Shown piece after piece: positions 34,176 to 42,674 of a stretch of DNA of 64,000 bases. This DNA is from Betaproteobacteria bacterium (GTDB taxonomy: Bacteria > Pseudomonadota > Gammaproteobacteria > Burkholderiales > Rhodocyclaceae), in assembly GCA_020621405.1 (NCBI GenBank), contig JAHRYN010000007.1, positions 62,001 through 126,000 on the forward strand. Reading direction: 5' to 3'. Positions within the stretch are counted from its first letter, which is position 1, and every line of letters starts with the position of its first letter. The notes below the pieces were generated by a model. That model was given only the letters and a program-made list of their open reading frames with translations. It was not told the origin of the DNA and did no database searches. Made by a program: the position numbers and the translations under genes.

Positions 34176-35303
34176 GTGCTGAAGCTACTCCACACCGCCG
34201 ACTGGCAGATCGGCAAGCAATTCGGCCAGTTCGAGCCGGACGAAGCCGCGCTGCTGGCCGATGCACGCTTTGCCGCGATCGAGCGGCTGGCGCAGCTGGC
34301 GGCCGTTCAGGGCATGCATATGGTGCTGGTCGCCGGCGACGTGTTCGACGCGCAGGGCGTGAGCGACAAGACCATCCACCGTCTGTTCCACAGCATGCGC
34401 GGCTACACCGGGCCGTGGATCATGATTCCGGGCAACCACGATGCCGCACTGTCGGAATCGGTATGGACGCGCGCCGCGCGGCTGGGCGCGATGCCGGCCA
34501 ATGTGCACGCCTGCCTGCGCGCCGAACCGCTGCTGCTCGACGCCGCCGGCGTTGCGGTGCTGCCGGCGCCGCTGACGCAGCGCCTGACCCACACCGACCT
34601 GACCGAATGGTTCGCCGGCACCGCGACACCCGCCGGCATGTACCGCATCGGCCTGGCACACGGCAGCGTGCAGGGCATCCTGGCCGAAGGCATCGACTCG
34701 ACCAACCCGATCGCCGCCGACCGCGCCGCACAGGCCGGCCTCGACTATCTGGCGCTGGGCGACTGGCATGGCTGCAGGCAGGTCGACGCGCGCACCTGGT
34801 ACAGCGGCACGCCGGAGACCGACCGCTTCCGCGCCAACGAATCCGGCCACGCACTGATCGTCGAACTGGCTGCGCCGGGCGCTGAACCCGCGGTGACGCG
34901 GGTGGCGACCGGCCTGTACCACTGGCGCAGCGATGCGGCGACGCTGCAGGTCGCCAGCGACATCGAGCCGCTGCTGTCGCGGCTGTCCGTACTCGACGCC
35001 CATGACGTCGTGCAACTGGCGGTCGACGGCCAGACCGACCTCGCCGGCCACGCTCGCCTGTGCGAGGCAATCGCGGCGGCTCAGGGTCGCGCGCGCAGTC
35101 TGCTGGCCAACCTCGATGCGCTGCGCATCGAGCCGACCGACGACGACATCGACGCACTCGCCGCCGACGGTTACCTGGGCGAAGTGATCGACGAACTGCG
35201 CGCCGGCCAGAGCGGCGCCGACGCCGACCTGTCGCGCGACGCGCTGGTGCTGCTGGCCGGCATCCTCGCCCAGCGCCGCGACGCGGCCGGAGGCGCACGA
35301 TGA
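34176..35303 (+). CDS. SbcD/Mre11-like DNA repair exonuclease (YhaO type)
   Basis: Calcineurin-type metallophosphoesterase of 375 aa from GTG 34176. Metal motifs in order: HTADWQIG, LVAGDVFD, IPGNHD, LAHGSVQG and GDWHG. The C-terminal part after residue 230 is a capping domain. It overlaps the ATPase gene by 4 bases, giving the Mre11-Rad50 pairing. It is closer in layout to YhaO/YhaN than to SbcCD. Expected to process DNA ends or hairpins with its partner. Confidence 0.9.
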   Translation: MLKLLHTADWQIGKQFGQFEPDEAALLADARFAAIERLAQLAAVQGMHMVLVAGDVFDAQGVSDKTIHRLFHSMRGYTGPWIMIPGNHDAALSESVWTRAARLGAMPANVHACLRAEPLLLDAAGVAVLPAPLTQRLTHTDLTEWFAGTATPAGMYRIGLAHGSVQGILAEGIDSTNPIAADRAAQAGLDYLALGDWHGCRQVDARTWYSGTPETDRFRANESGHALIVELAAPGAEPAVTRVATGLYHWRSDAATLQVASDIEPLLSRLSVLDAHDVVQLAVDGQTDLAGHARLCEAIAAAQGRARSLLANLDALRIEPTDDDIDALAADGYLGEVIDELRAGQSGADADLSRDALVLLAGILAQRRDAAGGAR

Positions 35304-37951
35304 AACTGACGCGCCTCCGCATCGAGCAGTTCAGGCAGTTCCGCCAACCGCTGGAAATCCGCGATCTTGCCGACGGCATCAACCTGTTCTCCGGGCCGAA
35401 CGAAGCCGGCAAGAGCACCATTGTCGCGGCCATCCGCGCCGCCTTCTTCGAGCGCCACCGCTCCGGCAGCGTGGACGACCTGCGCCCGTGGGGCGACGGC
35501 TCGGCCTCGCCATCGGTCGAACTGGATTTTGAACTCGGCGGCACCGCCTGCCGCCTGCACAAGAGCTTCCTCGGCCGCAAGCGCTGCTCGCTGCAGGTCG
35601 GCACGCAGCAGCTGGACGGCGCCGACGCCGAAGACCGATTGGCCGAACTGCTCGGCTTCCGTCATGCCGGCCGCGGCGCCAGTGCCGCCGAGCACTGGGG
35701 CATTCCCGGCCTGCTGTGGATAGAGCAGGGTGCGGCGCACGACATCCGCGACCCGGTTGCACACGCGACCGACCATCTGCGCGGCGCGCTCAATGCCTCG
35801 CTGGGCGAGGTGGCGAGCAGCGGCGGCGACGAGGTGACCGATCAGGTCGAGGCACTGCGCAACGAACTGCTGACGCCGGCCAACGCGAGCCCGCGCGGCG
35901 CCTACGGCGACGCGCTCAGACAGGAAGCCGAACTCGCCACGGGCATCGCGGCACTGGATGGCGACATCGCCACCTATCGGCAGAAGGTCGACCGGCTGGC
36001 CGCACTGCGCCGCGAACACGACGCCGACGAGGCGGAAAAGCCCTGGCTGGAATTCCGTGCGAAGGAACAGGCCGCCCGCATCCGCCTCGATGAGGCCAGC
36101 ACGCTGGCGGCGAAGCTGGCCGAGGAACAGCGGCGCGCACGGCAGATCGAGGACACGCTGACCCCGCTGCGCGCGCAGCTCGACGGTTTCGCCATGCAGG
36201 AGCAGACCGCCGCCAGGCGACGGACAGAGCTCGATACCGCTGGCGAAAACCTGCGTGCCACGCAAGCGCTCGTCCAGCAGTGGCGCAGCCGCAACAGTGA
36301 CGCCGGCACACGCTACGAACAGGCGCGGCTGACGCTGAACCGTGCGCGCCAGCGCGACATCCGGCAGACGCTGACACGCGAGCAGGCCGAACTGCAGCGC
36401 CGGCTCGAAGCGGCCGTCGCGACGCTGAGGCAGGCCGACGCCGAACACGGCCGGCTGCGCGCGGCACAGCAGCAGATGGCCGCCACCGGCATGCGCGCCG
36501 CCGACCTGACTGCGCTGCGCGACCAGCAGCGCCAGATCAGGGAGCTGCGGCTGCGGCAGGACGCGACAGCCACCCGGCTCTCCTTCACGCTGGACGAAGG
36601 CCGCAGCATCACCATAGACACCGACACGGTGCGAGGCAGCGGCGAACGCCTGCTGGTCGAGGCCACCACGGTGACGCTGCCCGGCCTGGGCCGGCTCAAC
36701 GTCGCTCCCGGCGGCACCGATCTGGCCGACCTGGGCCGTCAGGAAGCCGCACTGTGCGACAGCCACGCCGCATTGCTGCTGCGACTCGGCGTCGACTCGC
36801 TGGAAACGGCCGAAGCACGCACGCAGACCCACGCGCAGCACCAGTCCGATGCGCGGACGGCCGAAGCTGCACTGAAGGCCCACGCACCGCAAGGCCTGGA
36901 CGCACTGCGCGCCGCCATCGCCGCGCTCGAAGCCCGCAGCAGCGAAATCACCGCCGCGCTCGGGCGCCTGCCCGACGACGATGACACCGGTACCGACCTG
37001 CCGGGAATCAGCGAGGCCGAATCCCTGGAAGTTGCGGCACGCGCGTCGGCGGCCGACAGCGCAGCCCGGCTGGCGGCTGCCGAACTCGCCGCCGGCAACG
37101 CGCAGGCAGTGGCCGAAGCGGCCGCTCGCGAACAGCAGGCAGCACAGGCCGCACTGGACGCACCCGACCGCGCCGCGCGTCTCGCCGCGGCACAGGCCGC
37201 GCTGCTCGACGCCCGCGCCGGGCAGGCCGAGGCGGCTGCCAGCATCCTGGCACTCGGTATTCGCTGTGCCGAAGCACGCACCGACATACTCGCGCAGGAC
37301 GTCGAGCGTTTCGGGCGCAGCGCCGAACAACTGGAAAAGAGCTGCAACCAGCGCCGCGACGAACTGACCCGGCTCGACGTCGAACTGCAGACCGCTGGCG
37401 CGATGGGACTGGACGAACGTCGCGCCGGGCTGGCACGCGACCACGCGCAGGCGGTGCGCCGGGTCGACCAGCTGCGCCGCCGGGCCGCCGCTCTCGACCA
37501 CCTGCTGAGCCTGCTGCGCGACAAGCGCCGCAGGCTCACGCAGAAGCTGCAGGCACCGCTGCAGAAGCACCTGAACCACTACCTGCAGCTGCTTTTTCCG
37601 CAGGCCCGTCTGGAGATCGACGAAAACCTCAGCCCCGGCCAACTGACCCGCAGTGGCGGCAACGGGCAGGAAACCGGCGACTTCGAGGCGCTGAGCTTCG
37701 GCGCGCGCGAACAGATGGGCGTCATCTGCCGGCTCGCCTACGCCGATCTGCTGCGGGAGGCCGGTCGGCCGACGCTGATCATCCTTGACGACGCGCTGGT
37801 ACACAGCGATGAAGCCCGGCTGACCCAGATGAAGCGCGTGCTGTTCGACGCCGCCACGCGGCACCAGATACTGCTGTTCACCTGCCACCCGGCCAACTGG
37901 CGCGACCTCGGCGTCGGCGCACGTTCGCTGGACGATCTGCGCGCCGGCTGA
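35300..37951 (+). CDS. SbcC/Rad50-like ATPase (YhaN type)
   Basis: 883-aa SMC-like ATPase. Walker A GPNEAGKST at 32-40, two long Ala/Arg/Gln-rich coiled-coil arms (about 185-420 and 560-760), then the ABC signature-like LSFGAREQMG and Walker B LIILDDALVHSD. No CxxC zinc hook is visible between the coils; the middle instead has a compact beta insert (ITIDTDTVRGSG to LPGLGRLNVAPGG), as in YhaN. Partner of the upstream nuclease. Confidence 0.88.
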   Translation: MKLTRLRIEQFRQFRQPLEIRDLADGINLFSGPNEAGKSTIVAAIRAAFFERHRSGSVDDLRPWGDGSASPSVELDFELGGTACRLHKSFLGRKRCSLQVGTQQLDGADAEDRLAELLGFRHAGRGASAAEHWGIPGLLWIEQGAAHDIRDPVAHATDHLRGALNASLGEVASSGGDEVTDQVEALRNELLTPANASPRGAYGDALRQEAELATGIAALDGDIATYRQKVDRLAALRREHDADEAEKPWLEFRAKEQAARIRLDEASTLAAKLAEEQRRARQIEDTLTPLRAQLDGFAMQEQTAARRRTELDTAGENLRATQALVQQWRSRNSDAGTRYEQARLTLNRARQRDIRQTLTREQAELQRRLEAAVATLRQADAEHGRLRAAQQQMAATGMRAADLTALRDQQRQIRELRLRQDATATRLSFTLDEGRSITIDTDTVRGSGERLLVEATTVTLPGLGRLNVAPGGTDLADLGRQEAALCDSHAALLLRLGVDSLETAEARTQTHAQHQSDARTAEAALKAHAPQGLDALRAAIAALEARSSEITAALGRLPDDDDTGTDLPGISEAESLEVAARASAADSAARLAAAELAAGNAQAVAEAAAREQQAAQAALDAPDRAARLAAAQAALLDARAGQAEAAASILALGIRCAEARTDILAQDVERFGRSAEQLEKSCNQRRDELTRLDVELQTAGAMGLDERRAGLARDHAQAVRRVDQLRRRAAALDHLLSLLRDKRRRLTQKLQAPLQKHLNHYLQLLFPQARLEIDENLSPGQLTRSGGNGQETGDFEALSFGAREQMGVICRLAYADLLREAGRPTLIILDDALVHSDEARLTQMKRVLFDAATRHQILLFTCHPANWRDLGVGARSLDDLRAG

Positions 37952-37976
37952 TGCGGCCCTCGCCGCCGCATCGTGC

Positions 37977-38699
37977 TCAGCCGCGGGCTGACCTCATCCG
38001 TGCCAGTTCGAGCGCCAGTTCCGGCGCGCCCGACACCGACACGTCAACCGGCACGCCGGGCGCCACCTCACCGCGGCCCGGCCCATGCTCGTCCGGCCGC
38101 GCGATGAAGGCGGTCCGCAGGCCGGCCGCTGCGGCCGCCGCGAGATCCGACGAATGCGCTGCCACCATCATGGTCTGTTCCGGCGCGAGATCGAACGCCT
38201 CGGCGGCCGCCAGATAGACCGCCGCATTCGGCTTGTAGTCGCGCGCGACTTCCGCGCCGAGTATCGCGTCCCACGGAAATCCGTTGCGCCGCGCCAGATC
38301 GACCATCAGCGAAATGTTGCCGTTCGAACACGGCGCCAGAAGGTAGTCGGCGCGCAGGGTCCTCAGACCGGGTGCGACGTCGGGCCAGGCATCGAGCCGG
38401 TGCCAGGCCAGGTTCAGTTCGTGACGCACCGGCTCGCCGACGTGGTCGATGCCGAATTCACCGAGAATCAGGTCGAGGTTGCGGCGATGCAGGAGATCGA
38501 GCTTGCAGAAAGGCACGCGTCCGCTCCTGACCTCTTCCATCGCCGGCTGGTAATGGCCGCGCCAGGCGTCGGCAAAGGCGAGCCAGTCGATCGAGATGCC
38601 GAGCGGCGACAGCCGTTCTTCCGACTCCCTGGCGATCGAGGTGCGCCAATCGACCAATGTGCCGAACACGTCGAAAATCAGGGCTTTGACATCATTCAT
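37977..38699 (-). CDS. Haloacid dehalogenase type II family protein
   Basis: HAD-superfamily hydrolase, 240 aa from ATG 38699. Nucleophile Asp10 in LIFDVFGTLVDWR, the SNGN motif in APCSNGNIS, Lys in ARDYKPNAAVY and the metal or structural acids in VAAHSSDLAAA are those of L-2-haloacid dehalogenases. These release halide from 2-haloalkanoates through an ester intermediate. The true substrate may differ. Converges on the Rad50-like gene. Confidence 0.88.
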   Translation of the reverse strand: MNDVKALIFDVFGTLVDWRTSIARESEERLSPLGISIDWLAFADAWRGHYQPAMEEVRSGRVPFCKLDLLHRRNLDLILGEFGIDHVGEPVRHELNLAWHRLDAWPDVAPGLRTLRADYLLAPCSNGNISLMVDLARRNGFPWDAILGAEVARDYKPNAAVYLAAAEAFDLAPEQTMMVAAHSSDLAAAAAAGLRTAFIARPDEHGPGRGEVAPGVPVDVSVSGAPELALELARMRSARG

Positions 38700-38848
38700 C
38701 GCGAGTCGGGAGAAGGGGATCGGGAAAACGGGGCCCGGTCGGCCGGCCGGCGCGGCCATTCCGACACTCCGATTCTCCATCACGCGCCGTTTGCCTATCA
38801 AGCGCCGGCCCTGCGCTCCCGCGCCGGATCAGCGGCAGCACGCCCTGT

Positions 38849-39553
38849 TCAGCGCCTGCGGGCAGCGATGCCGATCAGACCGAGGCCTGCAAGCATCAGT
38901 ACATAGGTTTCCGGCTCGGGCACCGACGGAATCAGCGGTGCAGCCTGAATCTGCGTGACCCGGACATTGTCCAGACCGACGCCCAGACTGCTGGACGCGA
39001 GGCTCAGCGAGCTGCGCAGGTCCAGCGTGGTCGAGGCAGCCGTGGCCACGAAGTCGAAGGATTTCGTTTCCCAGTCGCTGCCCGGCGCCGCCAACCCGAG
39101 CACATTGGTGAAACTGTGCGTCGTCGTATCGCCCGACACCTTCAGATCGACGATGACGTTGCCGAACGAGCCCTGGCCAGCAACGTAAAAGGCTCCGATG
39201 TCGAATTCCACCCTGTAGGTTGCACCGACATCGGTGCCGAAGGCATTCGACACGACACCGCCACCACGACCGACGACGCCGGTCAGTTCAAGGAACTGGT
39301 GGCCTTCCGACGCCGCGACACCGCCACCACCGAATGCCGCCGTGTCCTGGAACGATATCTGGTTGCCGACCACAGTCCAACCGGTAATGCTTGTATCGCC
39401 GACATTCTTGAGCACCCAGCTCGCGACGTCCGGGCTTTCAAAGCCACCGTTCACCACCAGATTTGCCGCCACGGTCGCCGACGCTGGAGCAGACATCAGG
39501 CCCAGGATCGACGAACACAGAACAACAGGCAGTATTGCGTGAGGGAAGCGCAT
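38849..39553 (-). CDS. PEP-CTERM sorting-domain protein
   Basis: Secreted protein of 234 aa from ATG 39553, with signal peptide ending MSAPASA. The mature part begins NLVVNGGFESPDVASWV, a carbohydrate-binding-like jelly roll common in PEP-CTERM proteins. The C-terminus VPEPETYVLMLAGLGLIGIAARRR is a full sorting signal. No catalytic motif. A sigma-54-like promoter lies 37 bases upstream. Function likely extracellular matrix or surface; the exosortase is elsewhere. Confidence 0.9.
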   Translation of the reverse strand: MRFPHAILPVVLCSSILGLMSAPASATVAANLVVNGGFESPDVASWVLKNVGDTSITGWTVVGNQISFQDTAAFGGGGVAASEGHQFLELTGVVGRGGGVVSNAFGTDVGATYRVEFDIGAFYVAGQGSFGNVIVDLKVSGDTTTHSFTNVLGLAAPGSDWETKSFDFVATAASTTLDLRSSLSLASSSLGVGLDNVRVTQIQAAPLIPSVPEPETYVLMLAGLGLIGIAARRR

Positions 39554-39589
39554 GGTCGGAACTGGAACAGAAGGTAAGGACACGATGTA

Positions 39590-39606
39590 CAGCACAAGAC
39601 ATGCCA
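39590..39606 (-). promoter_or_regulatory. Sigma-54-type promoter of the PEP-CTERM gene
   Basis: On the minus strand TGGCATG, four bases, then GTGCT: a GG-N10-GC arrangement close to the sigma-54 consensus (one mismatch in the -12 box). The predicted start of transcription near 39578 leaves a leader of about 25 bases. PEP-CTERM genes are known in Zoogloea-type bacteria to depend on sigma-54 and the PrsK/PrsR pair. Confidence 0.65.
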
Positions 39607-39666
39607 GAACAGTAACCCACTGATATCCATCATCTTGATGGCACAGCCTTCCTCTGGCGCAGCAGC

Positions 39667-39679
39667 ACTGTAAAACAGT
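39667..39679. promoter_or_regulatory. Inverted repeat, possible activator site
   Basis: Perfect palindromic pair ACTGT-AAA-ACAGT centred about 95 bases upstream of the predicted sigma-54 start site of the PEP-CTERM gene. The position is right for an enhancer-binding protein site. No protein assignment can be made. Confidence 0.45.
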
Positions 39680-39816
39680 CCGACATCCGGTCGCCGCATG
39701 GGGCCGGCGCATCCGCGTGCGAGCGAACCAGCAACCGATCTCCGACGAGAATCATCGTCATACGCGCACCACATAAGGTTTCGACGGCCTGCTGCTAGAC
39801 TGCAGCTGCTGTCGCG

Positions 39817-39826
39817 CCCCCCCCCC
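39817..39826 (+). repeat. Poly-C tract upstream of mscS
   Basis: A run of ten Cs between a TAGACT -10-like element (39796-39801) and the mscS ribosome-binding region, 28 bases before the ATG. Homopolymers of this size can vary in length by slippage. Confidence 0.7.
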
Positions 39827-39854
39827 TTCCCGATCGTCCGAACGGAGAACAAAC

Positions 39855-40673
39855 ATGGATAACGCACTCGGTTTCGATTTCAACCAGTTCCTGACCCTTT
39901 ACCTGATCCCGCTCGGATGGAAGCTGGCGGGCGCGATCGCGCTGTGGATACTCGGCGGCTGGGTGATCAACATCATCGGCAACCTGTCGCACCGCGGCAT
40001 GACGCAGTCCAAGGTCGAACCGACGCTGATCCGCTATGTCGAGGCGACACTGCGCATCGCGATGCGTGTCGTGCTGGTGATCGTCATACTCGGCGTCTGC
40101 GGCATCGAAACCACCAGCTTCGCCGCACTGCTGGCCGCCGCCGGCATCGCCATCGGCGCGGCCTGGAGCGGCCTGCTCGCCAACTTCGCGGCGGGCGCCT
40201 TCCTGATCATCCTGCGGCCCTTCAAGGTCGGCGACTTCGTATCGGGCGCCGGCATCACCGGCACGGTCAAGGAAATCGGCCTGTTCGCGACCACCATCGA
40301 CCAGCCGGACAACGTGCGCACCACGGTCGGCAACAACAAGCTGTTCTCGGACAACATCGTCAACTACACCTCCAACCCGTTCCGCCGCGTCGATCTGCAG
40401 GCCCAGCTGGCGCACAGCGTCGACCCCAAGCAGGCGATGGACGCACTGCGCGCGCGCATCGTGCAGATTCCGAATGTGCTGAGCGATCCGGCACCGGACG
40501 TCGAGATACTCGAATTCAACGCTGCCGGCACCCGCCTCGTGGTGCGCCCGTACTGCAACAACGACCACTACTGGCAGGTGTATTTCGACACCAACAAGGC
40601 GATGGCGGAAGTCGGTGCGGCGAACAACTGGCCGATCCCGGCGCCGCACCAGGTGATGCGCCAGCCGGGCTGA
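39855..40673 (+). CDS. mscS: Small-conductance mechanosensitive channel MscS
   Basis: Inner-membrane channel that relieves hypoosmotic pressure. It is 272 aa. Three N-terminal transmembrane helices (about 17-40, 60-84, 89-118), the last being the Ala/Gly-rich pore helix LLAAAGIAIGAAWSGLLANF. The beta domain begins LRPFKVGDFV, and the cytoplasmic alpha/beta vestibule follows. Start ATG 39855 with CGGAG upstream. It is a single gene, behind the poly-C tract. Confidence 0.95.
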   Translation: MDNALGFDFNQFLTLYLIPLGWKLAGAIALWILGGWVINIIGNLSHRGMTQSKVEPTLIRYVEATLRIAMRVVLVIVILGVCGIETTSFAALLAAAGIAIGAAWSGLLANFAAGAFLIILRPFKVGDFVSGAGITGTVKEIGLFATTIDQPDNVRTTVGNNKLFSDNIVNYTSNPFRRVDLQAQLAHSVDPKQAMDALRARIVQIPNVLSDPAPDVEILEFNAAGTRLVVRPYCNNDHYWQVYFDTNKAMAEVGAANNWPIPAPHQVMRQPG

Positions 40674-40888
40674 CGCACCGTACGCCGCTGCACGGTCAGC
40701 CGGAATGGCCGTCGCAGCGGCGTCAGCACCCCTGTCACCATCTGAGCGGACGTTTGCCTCACCAGACAAGCGCCTGCCTCAAGCCTGCGTCCGCGCACCA
40801 CGAGTCAGCGTCTCAGGGCCCCGAACAGTCCGCCGCCGCTGCGCGACCCTCGGCAACGTACGCACCGTCCCGGATGAACAAACTTTAA

Positions 40889-40907
40889 TGTGGGTTTAAT
40901 TCCCACA
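40889..40907. promoter_or_regulatory. Inverted repeat upstream of the PEL-CTERM gene
   Basis: TGTGGG (40889-40894) and CCCACA (40902-40907) form a perfect 6-bp inverted repeat around a TTTAATT core, in the 284-base gene-free region after mscS. It is followed by CCGG-CTCG-CCGG (40911-40922). Possible operator; no regulator known. Confidence 0.45.
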
Positions 40908-40957
40908 AACCGGCTCGCCGGTATGCTGCGGCCATCGTCGGAACTACGACGGCGCAC

Positions 40958-41680
40958 GTGCGCGGACGTCAGGTTCGGCACGTCCAGACACCTCGAACCG
41001 GAATCCAACAGAACAAACACACCCTGGCGCTGGTGCTGGCGGCCTTCTGCACGCAGGCATCCGCTCAGAACCTGCTGCTCAACGGCGATTTCGCACAAAC
41101 CTACGCGCCGCAGATCGGCATCAACAAGAGCCTGCCGACAAGCTGGTCCGGGCTGCAGGGGCAAACCGACAATGCCTCGGTGGTGGATGGCACGCTGCTC
41201 TTCAGCACCTCCGGCACGCACAGCGCAACACTGCACAAGTACTACGTCTACCAGAGCTTCGATGCCGGCCCGGGCGGCGACTTCCTGCTCACGTTCGACT
41301 ACCAGTTGCGCAATTCCTACTCGGGCTATGTCACGAACGGCGCCAACGTGGTCATCGACAACTGGTACACCACGCCCACCTCGGGGCCCAATACCGTCTT
41401 TTCCGAAACCTACGGCCACGACTTCAGCCAGAACGGCGCGAACTACGGCCAGTGGAAGATCGGGCAGTCGGTAAGGCTGAACCTGGGCGCAGGCCAGCAC
41501 ACGCTGTATCTGGGCACGCTCGGGCCATCGAGGAGCGGGGATCAGGCAGCTGTCATCTACGACAACGTCTCGCTGTCCGCGGTTGTCGCCAGCGTGCCGG
41601 AACTGGAAAGTCATGCGATGTTCCTGTCCGGTCTGAGCCTGATCGGCGTCATGGTCTGGCGTCGGGCCCGGCGCTGCTGA
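40958..41680 (+). CDS. PEP-CTERM-like secreted protein with variant PEL motif
   Basis: 240-aa protein whose hydrophobic signal (HTLALVLAAFCTQASA) is followed by NLLLNGDFAQTYAPQ, the same type of domain as in the other PEP-CTERM proteins. The C-terminus reads VPELESHAMFLSGLSLIGVMVWRRARRC: membrane helix and basic tail are kept, but PEP is PEL. The only conventional start in frame is GTG 40958, far from the hydrophobic core, giving a 36-residue signal peptide; no good ribosome-binding site is seen. Start is therefore doubtful. Confidence 0.72.
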   Translation: MRGRQVRHVQTPRTGIQQNKHTLALVLAAFCTQASAQNLLLNGDFAQTYAPQIGINKSLPTSWSGLQGQTDNASVVDGTLLFSTSGTHSATLHKYYVYQSFDAGPGGDFLLTFDYQLRNSYSGYVTNGANVVIDNWYTTPTSGPNTVFSETYGHDFSQNGANYGQWKIGQSVRLNLGAGQHTLYLGTLGPSRSGDQAAVIYDNVSLSAVVASVPELESHAMFLSGLSLIGVMVWRRARRC

Positions 41681-41878
41681 ACACACACCGGCCGCGGACT
41701 GCCGCACCGTACCGTTCCTTCCCCCAGCGACCGCGGCGCTTGCCTCGGCCGGGCACGTCTGCCCGGCCTGAAAGGCCTGCTTGCACTTGCATCGACGGAA
41801 CACCCCGGAGCACGCCTACAATCGCGAGCAGCTTGCCGTTACGACCACATCGCACCCTGACACCCTGCGCCTGCCCGC

Positions 41879-42208
41879 ATGAACCGCCCTCAGTCGAACG
41901 AACAGCGCGAACATGACTTCACGATGCATGTGTTCTCAATCTCCGCCGGCATGGTCGGGGTATGCCTGACCGCAATCGGCATACTGCGGCTGATCACCAG
42001 CCAGACGCGCATCGAAACCATCGGCGACGAAATGCTCGCCGCCGACGCGGTGCTGTTCGTGCTGTGCTGCTTCCTGTCGTTCTGGTCGTTCAAGACGACA
42101 GGTCCGACGCTGCGCCGCACCTTGCGGCTGGCCATCGATGGACTGTTCATGCTCGCACTGAGCATCATGGTGCTGGTATGCACGGTGATCGCCTATGCGA
42201 TCGCCTGA
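41879..42208 (+). CDS. Small hypothetical membrane protein
   Basis: 109 aa with three predicted membrane helices (about 17-39, 53-72, 85-107) and a charged N-terminus (NRPQSNEQREHDF). I do not recognise the family. It overlaps the next gene by 14 bases, so the two are probably co-translated. No metal or catalytic motifs. Confidence 0.7.
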   Translation: MNRPQSNEQREHDFTMHVFSISAGMVGVCLTAIGILRLITSQTRIETIGDEMLAADAVLFVLCCFLSFWSFKTTGPTLRRTLRLAIDGLFMLALSIMVLVCTVIAYAIA

Positions 42209-42674
42209 CGGCGTCCGCGCCATCGCGGCGCTGGAGGCCGCCAAGGGCGCACTGGTACTGATCGCCGGCTGCGGCCTGCTGTCGCTGGTCCATCATGATG
42301 CGCAACGGCTCGCCGAAGCGCTGGTGGCGCACATGCACCTGAATCCGGCCAGCCACTACCCGCAGATCTTCATTTCTGCCGCGGCGCGGCTGTCGGACAG
42401 CCGTCTGATACTGCTCGCCGGTGGCGCGGCGCTGTACTCGCTGGTCAGATTCGTCGAAGCCTGGGGTCTGTGGCGCCGGCTGCGCTGGGCAGAATGGTTT
42501 GCCGCAGTCAGCGGCGCCATCTACCTGCCGTTCGAAGCCTATGAACTGCTGGAACGCATGGACTGGACCAGCGCCGTCGCATTGGTCGTGAACCTGCTGG
42601 TGGTGGCACTCATGTACCGCGCGCTGCGGCAGTCGCAGCAGCGGAACGCAGCCCGCAATCAGCCGAGCACGTAG
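42195..42674 (+). CDS. DUF2127-type membrane protein
   Basis: 159-aa protein with about four membrane segments. The N-terminus RAIAALEAAKGALVLIAGCGLL and the later YSLVRFVEAWGLWRRLRWAEWFA, YLPFEAYEL blocks match the DUF2127 family of unknown function. Its 3' end overlaps the 3' end of the convergent monooxygenase fusion by 16 bases. Confidence 0.85.
   Translation: MRSPDGVRAIAALEAAKGALVLIAGCGLLSLVHHDAQRLAEALVAHMHLNPASHYPQIFISAAARLSDSRLILLAGGAALYSLVRFVEAWGLWRRLRWAEWFAAVSGAIYLPFEAYELLERMDWTSAVALVVNLLVVALMYRALRQSQQRNAARNQPST

Noticed and set aside
35171-37888. A 905-codon minus-strand open frame opposite the Rad50-like ATPase
   Set aside because: Antisense shadow of a gene with Walker A and B motifs; composition is typical of reverse-complement frames in GC-rich DNA.
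40911-40934. Sigma-54 promoter for the PEL-CTERM gene
   Set aside because: The GG and GC dinucleotides are 11 bases apart instead of 10 and the flanks match poorly.
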